This document shows positions 47,691-57,409 of a DNA stretch of 64,000 nt, in pieces; within the stretch, counting starts at the first letter, position 1, and each line of letters opens with the position of its first letter. The notes below the pieces were generated by a model, which worked only from the letters and a program-made list of their open reading frames with translations, ran no database searches and had not been told where the DNA came from. This stretch comes from Desmodesmus armatus. Taxonomy: Eukaryota; Chlorophyta; Chlorophyceae; Sphaeropleales; Scenedesmaceae. The position numbers were made by a program, and so were the translations under genes. The stretch lies in assembly GCA_007449985.2 (NCBI GenBank), contig VIIQ02000091.1:248001-312000 (forward strand), given 5' to 3'.

Positions 47691-50600
47691 GGCGAAGAGA
47701 CCAGGGCCAGCAGCATGCTATCTGCTGCTGTATTGTTACCGTCAAGTGCGGCGGGTGTGGCGATTGCTGCTGCTGTTTGTGAGGAGTACACGGCCTGCAA
47801 TGCAGCGCCATCTTCGCTGCTGCTGCTGCTGACTGAGACGATGACGATGCCTGAACAGGATCAACCCAACACCATCAGCGCAAAAGCAACACAGCGTGAG
47901 CAGTAGTGCAGCGACAGCAAAGGAATACCAGTCTCCCAGGCCATGCAATGTGCTTCAGGTGCTGATGAATGATCACCTCACAACGCGCCTGGGTGCTTGG
48001 GTTGCTTCCTGTGCAACAATCCTGACATCTTAGCGCTGCTTTTGATCCAACTAAGTGAGGTGGCAGAGGGATGACTAGCCATCATGCAAAGCTGTTGCTG
48101 TTGCTGTTGGTGCTGTAGATCCTGCTGCTATGTCGCACCTGCTTGTGATGTCAGTGTGAAGCTGCCTGATGCTGCTGCTGCCAGGGTCACCTGGCCCCCT
48201 GCCATGCTTGGTGCCAGGGCCTCAACATCTGCACATGACACCTCGGCACCACCTGCACACACCACAGTGGGATTGTAGTCGTCAAGTCACCAAGCTCAGT
48301 TTCTTGCAACATATGCAATGATGAACACAGCAGATGTTTTGCCTCAGCAAGTTCCAGGTGTTGACTCAGTGCAGATCAGCAACCCACAGGGGAAAAAGAG
48401 GCACTTCGGAAGACACACTTCAGGCACAAAATCACCCAGGAGCCTGGAAGACCCCCCCCCACACACACACACACACAGGGAGCCACGCACCTGCCCACGC
48501 ACACAGCTGCTGGCCGTCCGCTGTAAGGGCAGCCACAGCACTTCCGCTGACAGCTGCGTTGGCGCCCAGTGCTGCTGCTGCACTGAGCTGCACCACCTCA
48601 CCCCTGGTGGAACCATCAGCAGCAGCGTAACGAGCAATGACCAGCTGACAAGACCTGCGCATGCAGCAGCAGCAGCAAGAGCAGCAAAGCAGCGGCAACA
48701 GCGGCGGCGACAACAGCAGCAGTTGCATGTTGTTACTTCCCTCAGTTTCGGATAGAAGTAGTGATGCTGAGCAGCACCCGCCCTCCCCCCGGCTGGGGGT
48801 TACTGCTGCTGCTTTGTGCTTCTGAAACCCTCCGTGCGATGGCCAGGCTTTCCCAGCCATCACCACACAGCCGACAGTGCTGAATATGCACACTCCCTGT
48901 GTTGCCCCTTCCTCCTCCTGACCAAGGTTCGACGCCCCTGCTTCCTCGCTTCTCCCACCCCCCTTCACGTGACCTCAAGCTGCTTGCCTGTGTGCTTTGT
49001 CCCCCCTTCTCCCCCTGCCTCCCCTGCCCCTTTGTACTCCTCCCCCCCCCCCCCCCCCCCCCGTGAGCCCCCCCCCCCCCTTCCCACATGCAGCCCCGTG
49101 TAGCTGCCATGCCCCCCCCCCCCCCCCCCCGTGCAGCCCCCTGTAGCTGTCACTCACCCAGGAGTGTATGCCACCAGGGTGACATCACCATCCCCTGCCA
49201 ACAGCAGCTTGTGTGATGCATCTGCTTGTGCTGCTGCTGCTTCCCTGCTTCTCCCAACCCCCCTTCACATGGCCTCAAGCCGCATGTGCTGCTGTCCCTT
49301 TTTCTGCCCCCCCCCCCCCTCCCCCCCCCCCCCTCCCCCCCCCCCCCCCCCCCTGTACAGCCCCCCTGTAGCTGCCACTCACCCAGGTGTATATGCCACA
49401 AGAGTGACATCACCATCCCCTGCAAGCAGCAGCTTGTGTGATGCATCTGCTGACTCATCCTCCAGTGTGGCAGACCACAGCTCATCACCCTTGGAGGAGC
49501 CCAGCAACTGCAGCAGGGCAAGGCAACACATGCCACCAACTTGCTCATACGCAGAGGCACGCTAGCTACTCAAGTAATCCCTGTGCTAACACACGTAGCA
49601 CCACACAAGTGTTGCACACCCAGCGGCAGACACTACACTCACATAAATGCGACAAATATGGGAACCGATGCCACCACACTCACAAAGGCAGACACAGCAA
49701 GCTGGCACATGAGCTACATCAGGAAACCAACCTTGCTTGACTGTCTGGACATGTGCGCTGCCCTACTTGCACACATCCTGCCTGCCGTTGCCCCAGCCTC
49801 CCTTTCTCTGAGCTCCTCAGTTCTCTCACCAGTCAACCCACCAACCAGCCAACCAGCCAACCAACACAGCCACATGCCCACGCTCCCACCTTGACAGTGT
49901 TCCCTGCTGCCACTGCTACTGCAGGCAACTTTGCTCCCTGCACCGTCACAGCAGCCAGCCCCGTGTGTGAGCCTGGTGCTGCTGCTGCTGGCGGGCCATC
50001 ATACACCAAGGCCTCCCACCTGCAGGGCAGCACACAACCACAGCATGACTAATCGCGTTGCAGGGAGCTTGAATGCGTTGTGTGTGGCCAGCCGGGTTGG
50101 GGTGCGCCACCCCACCCCACCACCTCTAACCCAATGCTGTGCTCTTCCCTCGCACGCCCCAACGCAGTCAACAGTCAGCACTGAATGACCGTGGGCACTG
50201 ACTGTGCAAGATAATCAAGGGGGTTTTAGAGCACGCGCACACCCCCCCACTCCCCTGTGAGGCTAGTGTGTGACTGGCCCCTTGCCCCCCTCCTGCCTTA
50301 TAAATAAGCACCTACACAGCTCGTTTGGAAGAATGAGGCGTGGGGGGGGGGGTCCACTTACTTCAGGTGTGCCTGGGCAGTCTCGGTGCCGAGACCCTCA
50401 CTCTACTAGCACGCTGTCCCCCCCCCCCCCACCCTGACGCACGGCTTCAGGGAGGAGAGAGGCATTTGCGGCATACTTATAGTGTCTGAGGCTACAGACA
50501 AGGACACCACCCCTCCCCTGTTGTGACACTGCTTGCGTACCTGAACCCTCCCTCCAGGGCGTCCCAGGCACGCAGCGTCTTGCCGCCGTTGCTTGCCGCC

Positions 50601-50920
50601 AACACTAGCGATGGCTGCTGCAGCACCAGCACGCTGTCCAAGCTGTCATGCTGCGTGTACTGCCGCCGCCATGCGATGCTGCCGGTTTGGGTTTGCAGAG
50701 ATGCGACCAGGTTCTGCTCAGTCGTCAGAAAGATGCGTTCCTTGCCAGGGCTGAAGAGGACTGTCTGCGGCCGGCCTACAAACTGCTTGTGCCAGTCAAA
50801 CGTTCCCGCCTGATCCTCGTAGATTGCTGCTGCTGGTGCTGTCAGACTGCACAGGACCAGGAACACCGATGCAACAGCAGTAGCAGTGCAAGCCAGGGAG
50901 GCCCGCCTGGGACCTTGCAT
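42788..50920 (-). CDS. EMC1: EMC1, ER membrane protein complex subunit 1
   Basis: Twelve exons: 50920-50541, 50019-49890, 49507-49383, 48654-48491, 48252-48139, 47850-47118, 46470-46113, 45844-45434, 44994-44695, 44293-44066, 43479-43336 and 43024-42788. All phases agree and give 1,107 aa. The signal peptide (hydrophobic VASVFLVLCSLTAPAAA) is followed by YEDQAGTFDWHKQFVGRP, the conserved EMC1 start, and an N-terminal beta-propeller region (FLTTEQNLVASLQTQTG). The C-terminal half carries diagnostic stretches: SDNNLPYRDTNGFRRLIVV, FYLQHAITGMGVSQTLQGIT, LYALDKRYLDPRRPL, EEGLVPYSELIIFN. It ends YGTDLLFTRINPAAHFDSLA, one membrane helix (LLVVALLALLVGTLVL) and a basic cytosolic tail. EMC1 is the large lumenal scaffold of the EMC insertase for tail-anchored and multipass proteins. 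Ser and Ala triplet tracts enlarge it modestly. Several introns carry diverged copies of exon edges. Confidence 0.95.
43446..43912 (-). repeat. intronic copies of the head of EMC1 exon 11
   Basis: The true exon head (CTGTATGCTCTTGACAAGCG, reading LYALDKRYLDP) at 43479-43446 recurs in the preceding intron at about 43597-43558 (CTGTATGCGCTTGACAAGCG, also reading LYALDKRYLDP, with its own CAG). A weaker copy lies at about 43912-43871. The 43.6-kb copy keeps an acceptor-like CAG and the same frame. Confidence 0.8.
44441..44482 (-). repeat. diverged copy of the EMC1 exon 9 tail
   Basis: The exon 9 segment that reads AYAFRDLATMRQQ (44742-44695) has a relative at about 44482-44441 reading VYVFRDLAIVRQ. 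It lies in the next intron. The copy lacks an equivalent donor. Confidence 0.7.
46590..46631 (-). repeat. diverged copy of the EMC1 exon 7 head with acceptor
   Basis: True exon 7 starts CAG|TGACAACAACCTGCC at 46470 (SDNNLPYRD). Upstream in the intron, CAG|TGACAACAACATGTTTGAC lies at about 46619-46590 and reads SDNNMFDR. The acceptor and first four codons are conserved and then diverge. Confidence 0.75.
46766..46983 (+). repeat. dispersed repeat copies 3 and 4
   Basis: GCATTGGCTGGATGCACTCC-like copies at 46766-46805 and 46950-46983, each followed by CTGTGTCTACACACA. They lie in an EMC1 intron and match the copies at 24.77 and 25.64 kb. Confidence 0.7.
49039..49352 (-). repeat. long poly-C/poly-G tracts and a partial exon 3 copy in an EMC1 intron
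   Basis: C runs of up to about 18 bases at 49039-49062, 49070-49080, 49112-49130 and 49308-49352 (G runs on the transcribed-sense strand) flank a copy of EMC1 exon 3 tail at 49216-49152. That copy reads ADASHKLLLAGDGDVTLVAY, nearly identical to the true exon (49383-49455), and keeps a GTGAGTG donor. The G runs could form G-quadruplexes in DNA or RNA. Confidence 0.8.
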
Positions 50921-51267
50921 GGCTTGATCAGCTCCAGAGATATTTTCTCAAGCCTGCTTGGTCGATCTACTGCATTTGGCACGCGTGAGCTTGCCCTGAA
51001 CCTGATGTTGGCGTGTTCAGATCAAGCCAAGCTCTTGGTGTGAACACTGATCAGTCGTTGTGGTCAAGCTTCGAAACGTCTTTACAGTACAGTCAGGGCC
51101 TGATCCTTCATTCAAATGCCCTGTCTGTCTGTTTTGGTTTTGGGAACCACAGATCGATCATGGGCCCATCAGTCAGTTATCCAGTCCAGATCATGTGACA
51201 GGTCAATAGCTTGATTTTCCCTCTGCATAACCATTCGGCAGAACTTTTCCTCCTGCAGCAGCTCAGC
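50921..51267. promoter_or_regulatory. 347-bp head-to-head intergenic region, EMC1 / CTU2
   Basis: EMC1 (minus, start 50920) and CTU2 (plus, start 51268) diverge from this interval, which must hold both promoters. No TATA box or clear element is seen. If CTU2 starts at the upstream in-frame Met at 51211 the gap is 290 bp. Confidence 0.55.
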
Positions 51268-53091
51268 ATGTCAGGGTGTGGTGGGGAGGGCGCCTGCAGC
51301 AGCGGGGGCTGTCACCAACAGCCTGTCCAGCAACAGCCTGCTCAACAGACAGGCAGCTTCGGCAGCTGGGCGCGCAGACAAGGCAACGATGACACCACAG
51401 CTGCAGCAGCGGCAGCTGCATCCCAGCAGGCGGCGCAGCAGCCTGCCGTGTGCATGAAGTGCAAAGCCGCAGCAGCAGTGGCAACCATCCGCCAGCACGA
51501 GCCCTACTGTCATGCCTGCATCGAAACAGGAATCGAGCAGAAGGCGCGAGTTGGCACCAAGGGCCTGGGCCTTATCAGCACAGGCGACAGCGTGCTGCTG
51601 GCACTGTCTGGGGGAGCAGCTAGTGCCGCGCTGCTGTTCTGCATGACAGGCATGCAAGCCCCTGTAGACAGCACCCATCCTGTCCGAGGGAAGCTGCCGT
51701 TCAAAATCTCAGCCCTACACATCGACTGCAGCCTACAGCAGGGTTCAGGCAGCGCGCCAGCTGCACAGCCAGATTGCAGGACCCAGGAGGGGGCCCTGTC
51801 CTCACGCTGGGCGCAGCTGCAGCAGCAGCTTGCCGCGCTGGCCACAGCAGCAGGCCACACACAGCAGCCGCTGCTGCTGCACCTGTCAGACGTCTTCTGC
51901 ACGGACCATCAGCTGCAGGCGATGCTTGCAGGACAAGCGCAGCAGCAGCAGGAGGCAGTCCAGCACACCCATGACCACACCCCAGCACCAGCTCCAGCAC
52001 AGGCCGCTGCGCAGGCGCGCACACAGCAACACAACCAGCACCCCAGCAGTCACCACTCCCAGCACATGCAGCGCCTGCAGGATTTGGTCGCTGCTGTGGC
52101 CGACGCCACAGGTGCCGAGGACCTCCTCTCCTACCTGCAGGACCAACTGCTGCTGCGTGCCACTGCTGTGCTGGGATGCAACAGGCTGCTGCGCGGCGAT
52201 TGCGCAAGCCGCATGGCTGTCAAAATCATCTCGGAGGCTTCCAAAGGGCGAGGGTTCTCCCTGCCAGGGGACATCCAGACCTTGGATGGCAGGCATGTCC
52301 TGCAGGAGGGATCAGCACGGGGCCCATGCATCCTGCAGCCATTGCGGGAGGTCACACATAAGGAGCTGTTTGAGCTTTGTGTGCACAAGTCCCTGCCCCT
52401 CCTGCACACAGAGGGGCCCAGTGGCGGGGTGGCAGGAGCCTTGGGAGGCAGGGTGGCTGGGGCTGGTGGTGTCAGCAGCAGTAGCAGCAGCAGTGTAAAT
52501 GCGCTGGCAGCGCGCTTTGTGGCAGAGATGGAGGGCACACTGCCGGCGTCTGTGTACACCATCATCCGCACAGCAGCACACCTGGAGCCATTTGAGTTCA
52601 CGGATGCAGCAGCGGTAGTGCCCAGGGCTGCTGCAGCTGTCAAGAAGCACCACAGGCACCAGCCCAAGCAGTCCGTACCCCAGCAGCAGCTGGAGCAGCA
52701 GCAGCAGCAGGGTGCAGGGGGTGTTGAGGTGGCAGCAGCACACTGGCAGTGGTGTGGCATCTGCCAGGCCCCCTTGCCTCCACAGCTGCAGCAGCAGCCA
52801 GGGGATGCTGCAGACAGCAGCAGCACTGCAGACGATGTGCAGCAGCAGCAGGGAGCAGCAGCTGCCTTTGGCAGCAGTGGTGGAGGTGCGCACAGGCGGC
52901 TGTGCTACAGCTGCAACAGGCAGATCCTGCAGCAGGTCAAGCCGGCAGCAGGGGCAGCAGCACCTCAAGCAGTAGCAGCAGCTGGGACGGCTGCTGCTTT
53001 GTCGTTGGAGCAGAAGATGCAGCGGTTGAAGCAGTTGCTGCCGCCTGGCATGCTGCTAGAATCGGACAGCGAGGACGATGCTGTGTGCTGA
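51268..53091 (+). CDS. CTU2: CTU2/NCS2, cytoplasmic tRNA 2-thiolation protein 2; no intron in the coding region
   Basis: A single 607-codon frame. The N-terminal zinc-binding pairs CMKC (62-65) and CHAC (81-84) frame the conserved family start. The degenerate PP-loop LLALSGGAASAALLF (about 110-124) follows, then LPFKISALHIDCSL. Late in the protein are a second CxxC pair module (WCGICQAPLPP ... RLCYSCNRQIL) and an acidic ESDSEDD end. CTU2 partners CTU1/NCS6 to thiolate wobble U34 of Lys, Glu and Gln tRNAs in the cytosol, using sulfur from the URM1 relay. Gln/Ala/Ser/His insertions lengthen it relative to about 500 aa homologues. I chose the Met at 51268 (MSGCGGEGACSS) over the upstream Met at 51211 because the extra 19 residues look like 5' UTR. 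Lack of introns is unusual among its neighbours. Confidence 0.9.
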   Translation: MSGCGGEGACSSGGCHQQPVQQQPAQQTGSFGSWARRQGNDDTTAAAAAAASQQAAQQPAVCMKCKAAAAVATIRQHEPYCHACIETGIEQKARVGTKGLGLISTGDSVLLALSGGAASAALLFCMTGMQAPVDSTHPVRGKLPFKISALHIDCSLQQGSGSAPAAQPDCRTQEGALSSRWAQLQQQLAALATAAGHTQQPLLLHLSDVFCTDHQLQAMLAGQAQQQQEAVQHTHDHTPAPAPAQAAAQARTQQHNQHPSSHHSQHMQRLQDLVAAVADATGAEDLLSYLQDQLLLRATAVLGCNRLLRGDCASRMAVKIISEASKGRGFSLPGDIQTLDGRHVLQEGSARGPCILQPLREVTHKELFELCVHKSLPLLHTEGPSGGVAGALGGRVAGAGGVSSSSSSSVNALAARFVAEMEGTLPASVYTIIRTAAHLEPFEFTDAAAVVPRAAAAVKKHHRHQPKQSVPQQQLEQQQQQGAGGVEVAAAHWQWCGICQAPLPPQLQQQPGDAADSSSTADDVQQQQGAAAAFGSSGGGAHRRLCYSCNRQILQQVKPAAGAAAPQAVAAAGTAAALSLEQKMQRLKQLLPPGMLLESDSEDDAVC

Positions 53092-53633
53092 GGACCGTGT
53101 GTGTTGAGAGAGAGAGAAACAGGTTACATGTGTATGCTGTGTGTTGAGCACAGGGTTTACTTGTGTATGTCGGCATGAGGCTGTGTGTTTTTGAGTGCAC
53201 TTGGATGCACACTGCACATGATGTCATGATGTCGGTCGTCGTGATGTTGGGGTGACCTACTTGAAGCTTCACAGCCGGCACGGACAGGCCAGCCAGTTGG
53301 CTGCACCACGTGCTGCATTGTATGAGGCACTTTCGTACCGTATGGTTTTGTTTGTGAACCCAAAGCCCGTTGAAAGGTAGTGTGGGGCAAGTGTTGGGCG
53401 CTAAACATGTCACGCATGACCATGTGACAGAAGGAGCTGTACATGCCAACATGTTCCAGGATTACAAGTGTGCATATATGCGGCATCACGGCCCACACAA
53501 GATTCCTCTCCTGAGTGATTTTTGTGCGCAATCTCAGCTGCGGCGTGAATGTCAAAGGCACCACGCAAGTTGCTGTAACTATAACAAGGTCTGGGCTGCC
53601 TTGATGGGCAGTGTACTGAACAACAGAGCTGCC
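53092..53633. other. intergenic region between convergent genes; nothing recognised
   Basis: The two 3' UTRs of CTU2 (+) and the multi-pass protein gene (-) must meet here. The left part is TG-rich after the CTU2 stop (GAGAGAGAGAAAC, TGTGTGTT). No further structure is seen. Confidence 0.5.
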
Positions 53634-55265
53634 CTATATGACATGAATCATGCCTTCGTACAAGAACCAAAGGTGACCAGGCACATACACCTGAAGCAGC
53701 AGGAGGTAGCTGACCAGGTGAAATACCGTGCTGGGGCCAGACACCAGGCCCACCAACAGCCAGTGAGACACCAGCAAGACAGCCAACAGCAGGGCCTTGC
53801 AGCGCCTGAGGTCTGCTCGGCGGAGTACCTCACTTGCAGTTGTAGCCCACCGTTTAACGTACATACTGTCCAGCCTGCAGGCTCTGACACCAAAGCCCAC
53901 ACAAAACACTACTGCTGCCAGATTCAGTGCGACAGTGAGCCCATACAGCCCTGTAACATATGCTGCATAGACACAGCGCACAACAGGTACCTCTGATCCG
54001 ATCAAACCCGACACCTCTGACGCAAACTTGAGCAACACTCCAGGCAGCCTGACGATGACTGCATCGGCAATGGGTGGGTACTGCTGGTGGTGCAAAGCAG
54101 ATGTTGCCAGCACAGTTCCGCCAATTGCGGCCAGCACCAGACATGACCAGCACGCAACTGCACTGGTGCTGCTGAGGCGACCATGAGCCCACATACAAAG
54201 CCAAACAGTGAGCAGGACAACAGCACCCAAGACACGCCTTGGGGCCACCCTGCTCAGGGAAGCCGCCTGTGCCGCAGCCCAATGGGCAAACACCTGAGCA
54301 CTTTTGGCATCTTCTGGCGCATGCAGTCGCTCTCCTACCTCAATAGTGTAGCCAGCGGCGATACCCACTGCCAGCACCCATCCAACCACTGTCACCAACA
54401 GAGGCACCAGCCCGCTTGATGCCCACCACACCAGCAAATAGACACCGAGGATGCAGACAGACGACTGACGCTTGCCTTGGCCCCCAATCCAGCGTTGCAG
54501 CCAAGCCGTGTTCGTCACGATCATGGCGCAGGCCAACAGGGCAGACGTCAAGAGCAGCACCACAGACAGCATCCTGGACATCCTGAGGCTCCCAAGCAGC
54601 ATGGCAAAGGCTGCTGAGCCCAGGTACACTCTGCCAGTGTGGGCTTCTGCCGTCGGGAAAGGGAACCATACAGCTTGTGGCATGGCCTCTCTTGCAGGTG
54701 CAGGGGTTGCAGCAGCCGGGGGCGCCTGCATCAGAAGTGCAGCAGTGGGAATAGGAAAGGGCGGAAAGACATAAATCGATGTTACACCTGTAGCTATGAA
54801 GAGCTGTTTGAGCTCTTGAGAGCTCAAACAGCTGAGGCCAGCCATTTGATGATCTCACAGAGATCAGGGATCAAGCCAAAAATACCTGATGCTCAAAAGG
54901 ATGCAAAACAGCCCCCAATCCTCGAGTGTTCTGCCTAGGCGACGTGTCCGTAGTGCGCGCCACACCATGAAGGTGCCGGGGGCAGAATGCTGTGTGTGCA
55001 GCGGTGGAATGCATGGGGCACAGTGCAAGTGCTTAGCGACCAGAAAACTGGTCCATATAGTCCTCACCTGCATGTAGAAGTGGTTGTGCACAACATTTCC
55101 ATTGCTCATCAGCATATTGCTCATGTTGGCCACTGCAGGTGGCCCTCCACGTGGCACAATGAATGCATCTGTGCTTGAGTCGTCAGGTTCGTCCACTTCA
55201 TAGGCGGCATTGGTGTATTGATTTCTTGACAACACCCTTTCGCGTATTTCAGCTAAAGTCAGCAT
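53634..55265 (-). CDS. unknown multi-pass membrane protein, two exons
   Basis: Exon 1 is 55265-55068 (MLTLAEIRERVLSRNQYTNA, ending HNHFYMQ before GTGAGG). Exon 2 is 54803-53634, phase 0, for 455 aa in total. The first 60 residues are hydrophilic and contain an acidic DEPDDSSTD; the rest is strongly hydrophobic with about eight to ten likely membrane helices (for example LSVVLLLTSALLACAMIV, GAVVLLTVWLCMWAHG, LTVALNLAAVVFCVGFG). The C-terminal block is RRCKALLLAVLLVSHWLLVG, LVSGPSTVFHLVSYLLLLQ and YVPGHLWFLYEGMIHVI. I do not recognise the family. That same C-terminal block occurs as decayed copies on the opposite strand just upstream (55965-56750), so this locus has been duplicated in inverted orientation. 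A transporter or scaffold role cannot be decided. Confidence 0.8.
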
Positions 55266-55964
55266 TTGGCGGGAGTAACTTTGTATCGGAACGGCGAGGC
55301 AAATCAGTCAGCCGCGTAGTGATGCAAAAATGCAGAATGTCACACCTGAATGCTACGTGTAGCCTCAGGTCTCCGTGGGTTGCAGGTGTCACATCATGTC
55401 ATGACAGGTGTCATTGCCAGGTGGAACAATCACCTCTTGTTGCTGATTAGCAACGAGCTGCTGATATGGAGCAACGCATTGTGTCCGATAACGGAGTCAT
55501 CCCTGGGCTCCATCAAGTCTGCAGACGCCTGTTGCGGCTAAGCTCATCGGTCAGTTGCACCTGGCAGGACCACGTCTCAGTGCTGCTGAGTCAGCAGTCA
55601 CTCACCGGCTGTACAGCCATTAACAATAATGGAGAAAGGGCGTTCACAGTGTGCTTGTTGTACGCCATTCAGCAATCCGTAATGTCCTTTTTCCACTTGC
55701 ACCTTGGTGGCAGAATCAAGCACGGTTTTGCAGTGACTCCTCACACGTCACTACCAACCAATCAAGCAGCGCCGCGCAGTGACTGCCACATGGTGGTGCG
55801 GTGCACATCAGAATGACACCCAGGCATACTCAGCCAGCCGGCTGATGGCTTCCAACTCGGCAACAACCAAGTTGTGCTTGGTCTTTGCGCACCAGGGGCG
55901 TCTGCCACACTCTGCACCTATTGGTACTCCTGTAGCGGCATGCAGGCAGTGCGCTTGCAGGTGT

Positions 55965-56506
55965 GCCCTGAACCCGGCAGCAGTACACTTTTGTGTGGGC
56001 TTCTTTTGCAGAGTGTGCAGGCTGGACAGCTTGTATGTTGCACGATGGGCAAAGTGTGCAGGTAGTGCTGTGCGCTGGGCAGGTCGAGGTGCTGCAGGGC
56101 GCTGCTGTTGGCTGTCCCCTACCAACAGCCTGGCTTGGCTACTACCCTAGTAGCAGGGTAGTAGCTGTTGAAACGGCTGGCTGCTACCCTAGGGTAGTAG
56201 AGGGTAGCAGCAGTGCATTTTGGCTTGGTACTAGGGTAGTACCAACGGGATTACTACCCTAGTTCCTGCCCTGGGCTGCTACTACCCTAGTAGCACCTCA
56301 GGAACTACCCTACCGTACGCCGAGCAGCACCCAGGCGCTGCAAAGCCCTGCTGTTGGCTGTCTTACTGGTGTATCACTGGCTGTTGGTGTGCCTGGTGTC
56401 TGGCCCCAGCACGGTGCTGCATCTGGTGAGCTACCTGCTGCTGCTGCGGGTGTATGTGCCTGGCCACCTTGTTTTCTTGTACGAGGGCATGATGCACTTC
56501 ATGTAG
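55965..56506 (+). pseudogene. inverted, interrupted partial copy of the multi-pass membrane protein gene
   Basis: From 55965 the plus strand reads ALNPAAVHFCVGFF and CRLDSLYVARWAK, matching ALNLAAVVFCVGFG and CRLDSMYVKRWA of the intact gene. After a small deletion the frame fails near 56100. From 56315 it resumes as RCKALLLAVLLVYHWLLVC, LVSGPSTVLHLVSYLLLLR and YVPGHLVFLYEGMMHFM with a stop at 56504. The upstream two thirds of the gene are missing and the copy is split by a palindrome-rich insertion (56122-56314). The remaining coding similarity is high, so the duplication is fairly recent, or the fragment was under some constraint. Confidence 0.8.
56122..56314. repeat. cluster of short palindromes built on CTACCCTAG / CTAGGGTAG
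   Basis: About 190 bp contain at least six copies of CTACCCTAG or its complement in alternating orientation (ACTACCCTAGTAG, GCTACCCTAGGGTAGTAG, GTACTAGGGTAGTAC, TTACTACCCTAG, CTACTACCCTAGTAGC). The block can fold into several nested hairpins. It interrupts the inverted gene copy, which makes it look like a foldback-type or MITE-like insertion, though no clear target-site duplication was identified. Confidence 0.75.
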
Positions 56507-56625
56507 GGAAGCTCTGTTGGGCTGCCATAATGGGCAGTACAGCTGTCTTGAGCTGCCAGACCTCGCAATAAGAAAACATCTACTTGCTTGGCCCATTGGG
56601 CATCATGCCCAAGTTGACGCCGCAG

Positions 56626-56755
56626 CTGGTGTCTGGCCCCAGCACGGTGCTGTATCTGGTCAGCTGCCTCCTGTTGCTGCGGTTGTGTGTGCCTGGACAC
56701 CTCAAAGTCCTGTACGAGGGTGTGAAATTTTATCTAGTGAGGCAACCTCGGGTGG
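56626..56755 (+). pseudogene. second short inverted copy of the multi-pass gene C-terminus
   Basis: Reads LVSGPSTVLYLVSCLLLLR and LCVPGHLKVLYEGVKF, then continues past the expected stop (LVRQPRVEVQVP). It matches the C-terminal segment of the intact gene but is shorter and more diverged than the copy ending at 56506. It lies about 120 bp further along, so the fragment has itself been duplicated in tandem. Confidence 0.75.
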
Positions 56756-57409
56756 AGGTACAGGTGCCTGACATGATTGATATTGATACCAGCCTGGCAG
56801 GGGAGGAATTGTCACATGTCATGGTTTGGGCTGGAGAATGGCCAGACATGATATGCATTGACATGTCGATTTGCTTGTGCTCAAATCGTTGCCCAATTAC
56901 TCGAGTGTGGGCACCAAGTTGGCCCCCCCTGGCGCGCCTGGGCCCCAAACCTCACTCGCCTCCACTTGACGTACCCTAGGGGTGGGGCCTAGAGCTGATG
57001 CATCTCCTCAACAGGGAGGTCTTAGGGAGGCATCGAGGGTCCCCACAGCATTGCCAGTATATCAGGACTGTGTTATGACAAACCGAAACCGTCAGCACAT
57101 ATGATGTTTTGGACCAGTCTCTCCATTCCAACGTTTTTTGCTTTCACGTCAGCGATACATCAGTCTGTGTGACCCCTCCCTCTCCCGGCCAGCCTAGTCT
57201 GTAGCACTGCCACTACTCGTGACCTTTGTTCAAGGCTCACCAATAGGAAGCTTTATTGTTGCCGTAACCAACCATCAAAGGTGCGCTTGAAGGCTGCCAG
57301 GCAGTCTGCGCAATTATCCAAGGGTGATCACGGCCAAAAGCCCAATAGCTGCCTGTACGTTCTCATGCAGGTGCCGCTGACCGCTTGAGTTTCAAGCACA
57401 ACATTAATC
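56756..57409. other. intergenic stretch; nothing recognised
   Basis: No supportable exon or repeat. It contains the presumed promoter of the small gene at 57410. Confidence 0.45.
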
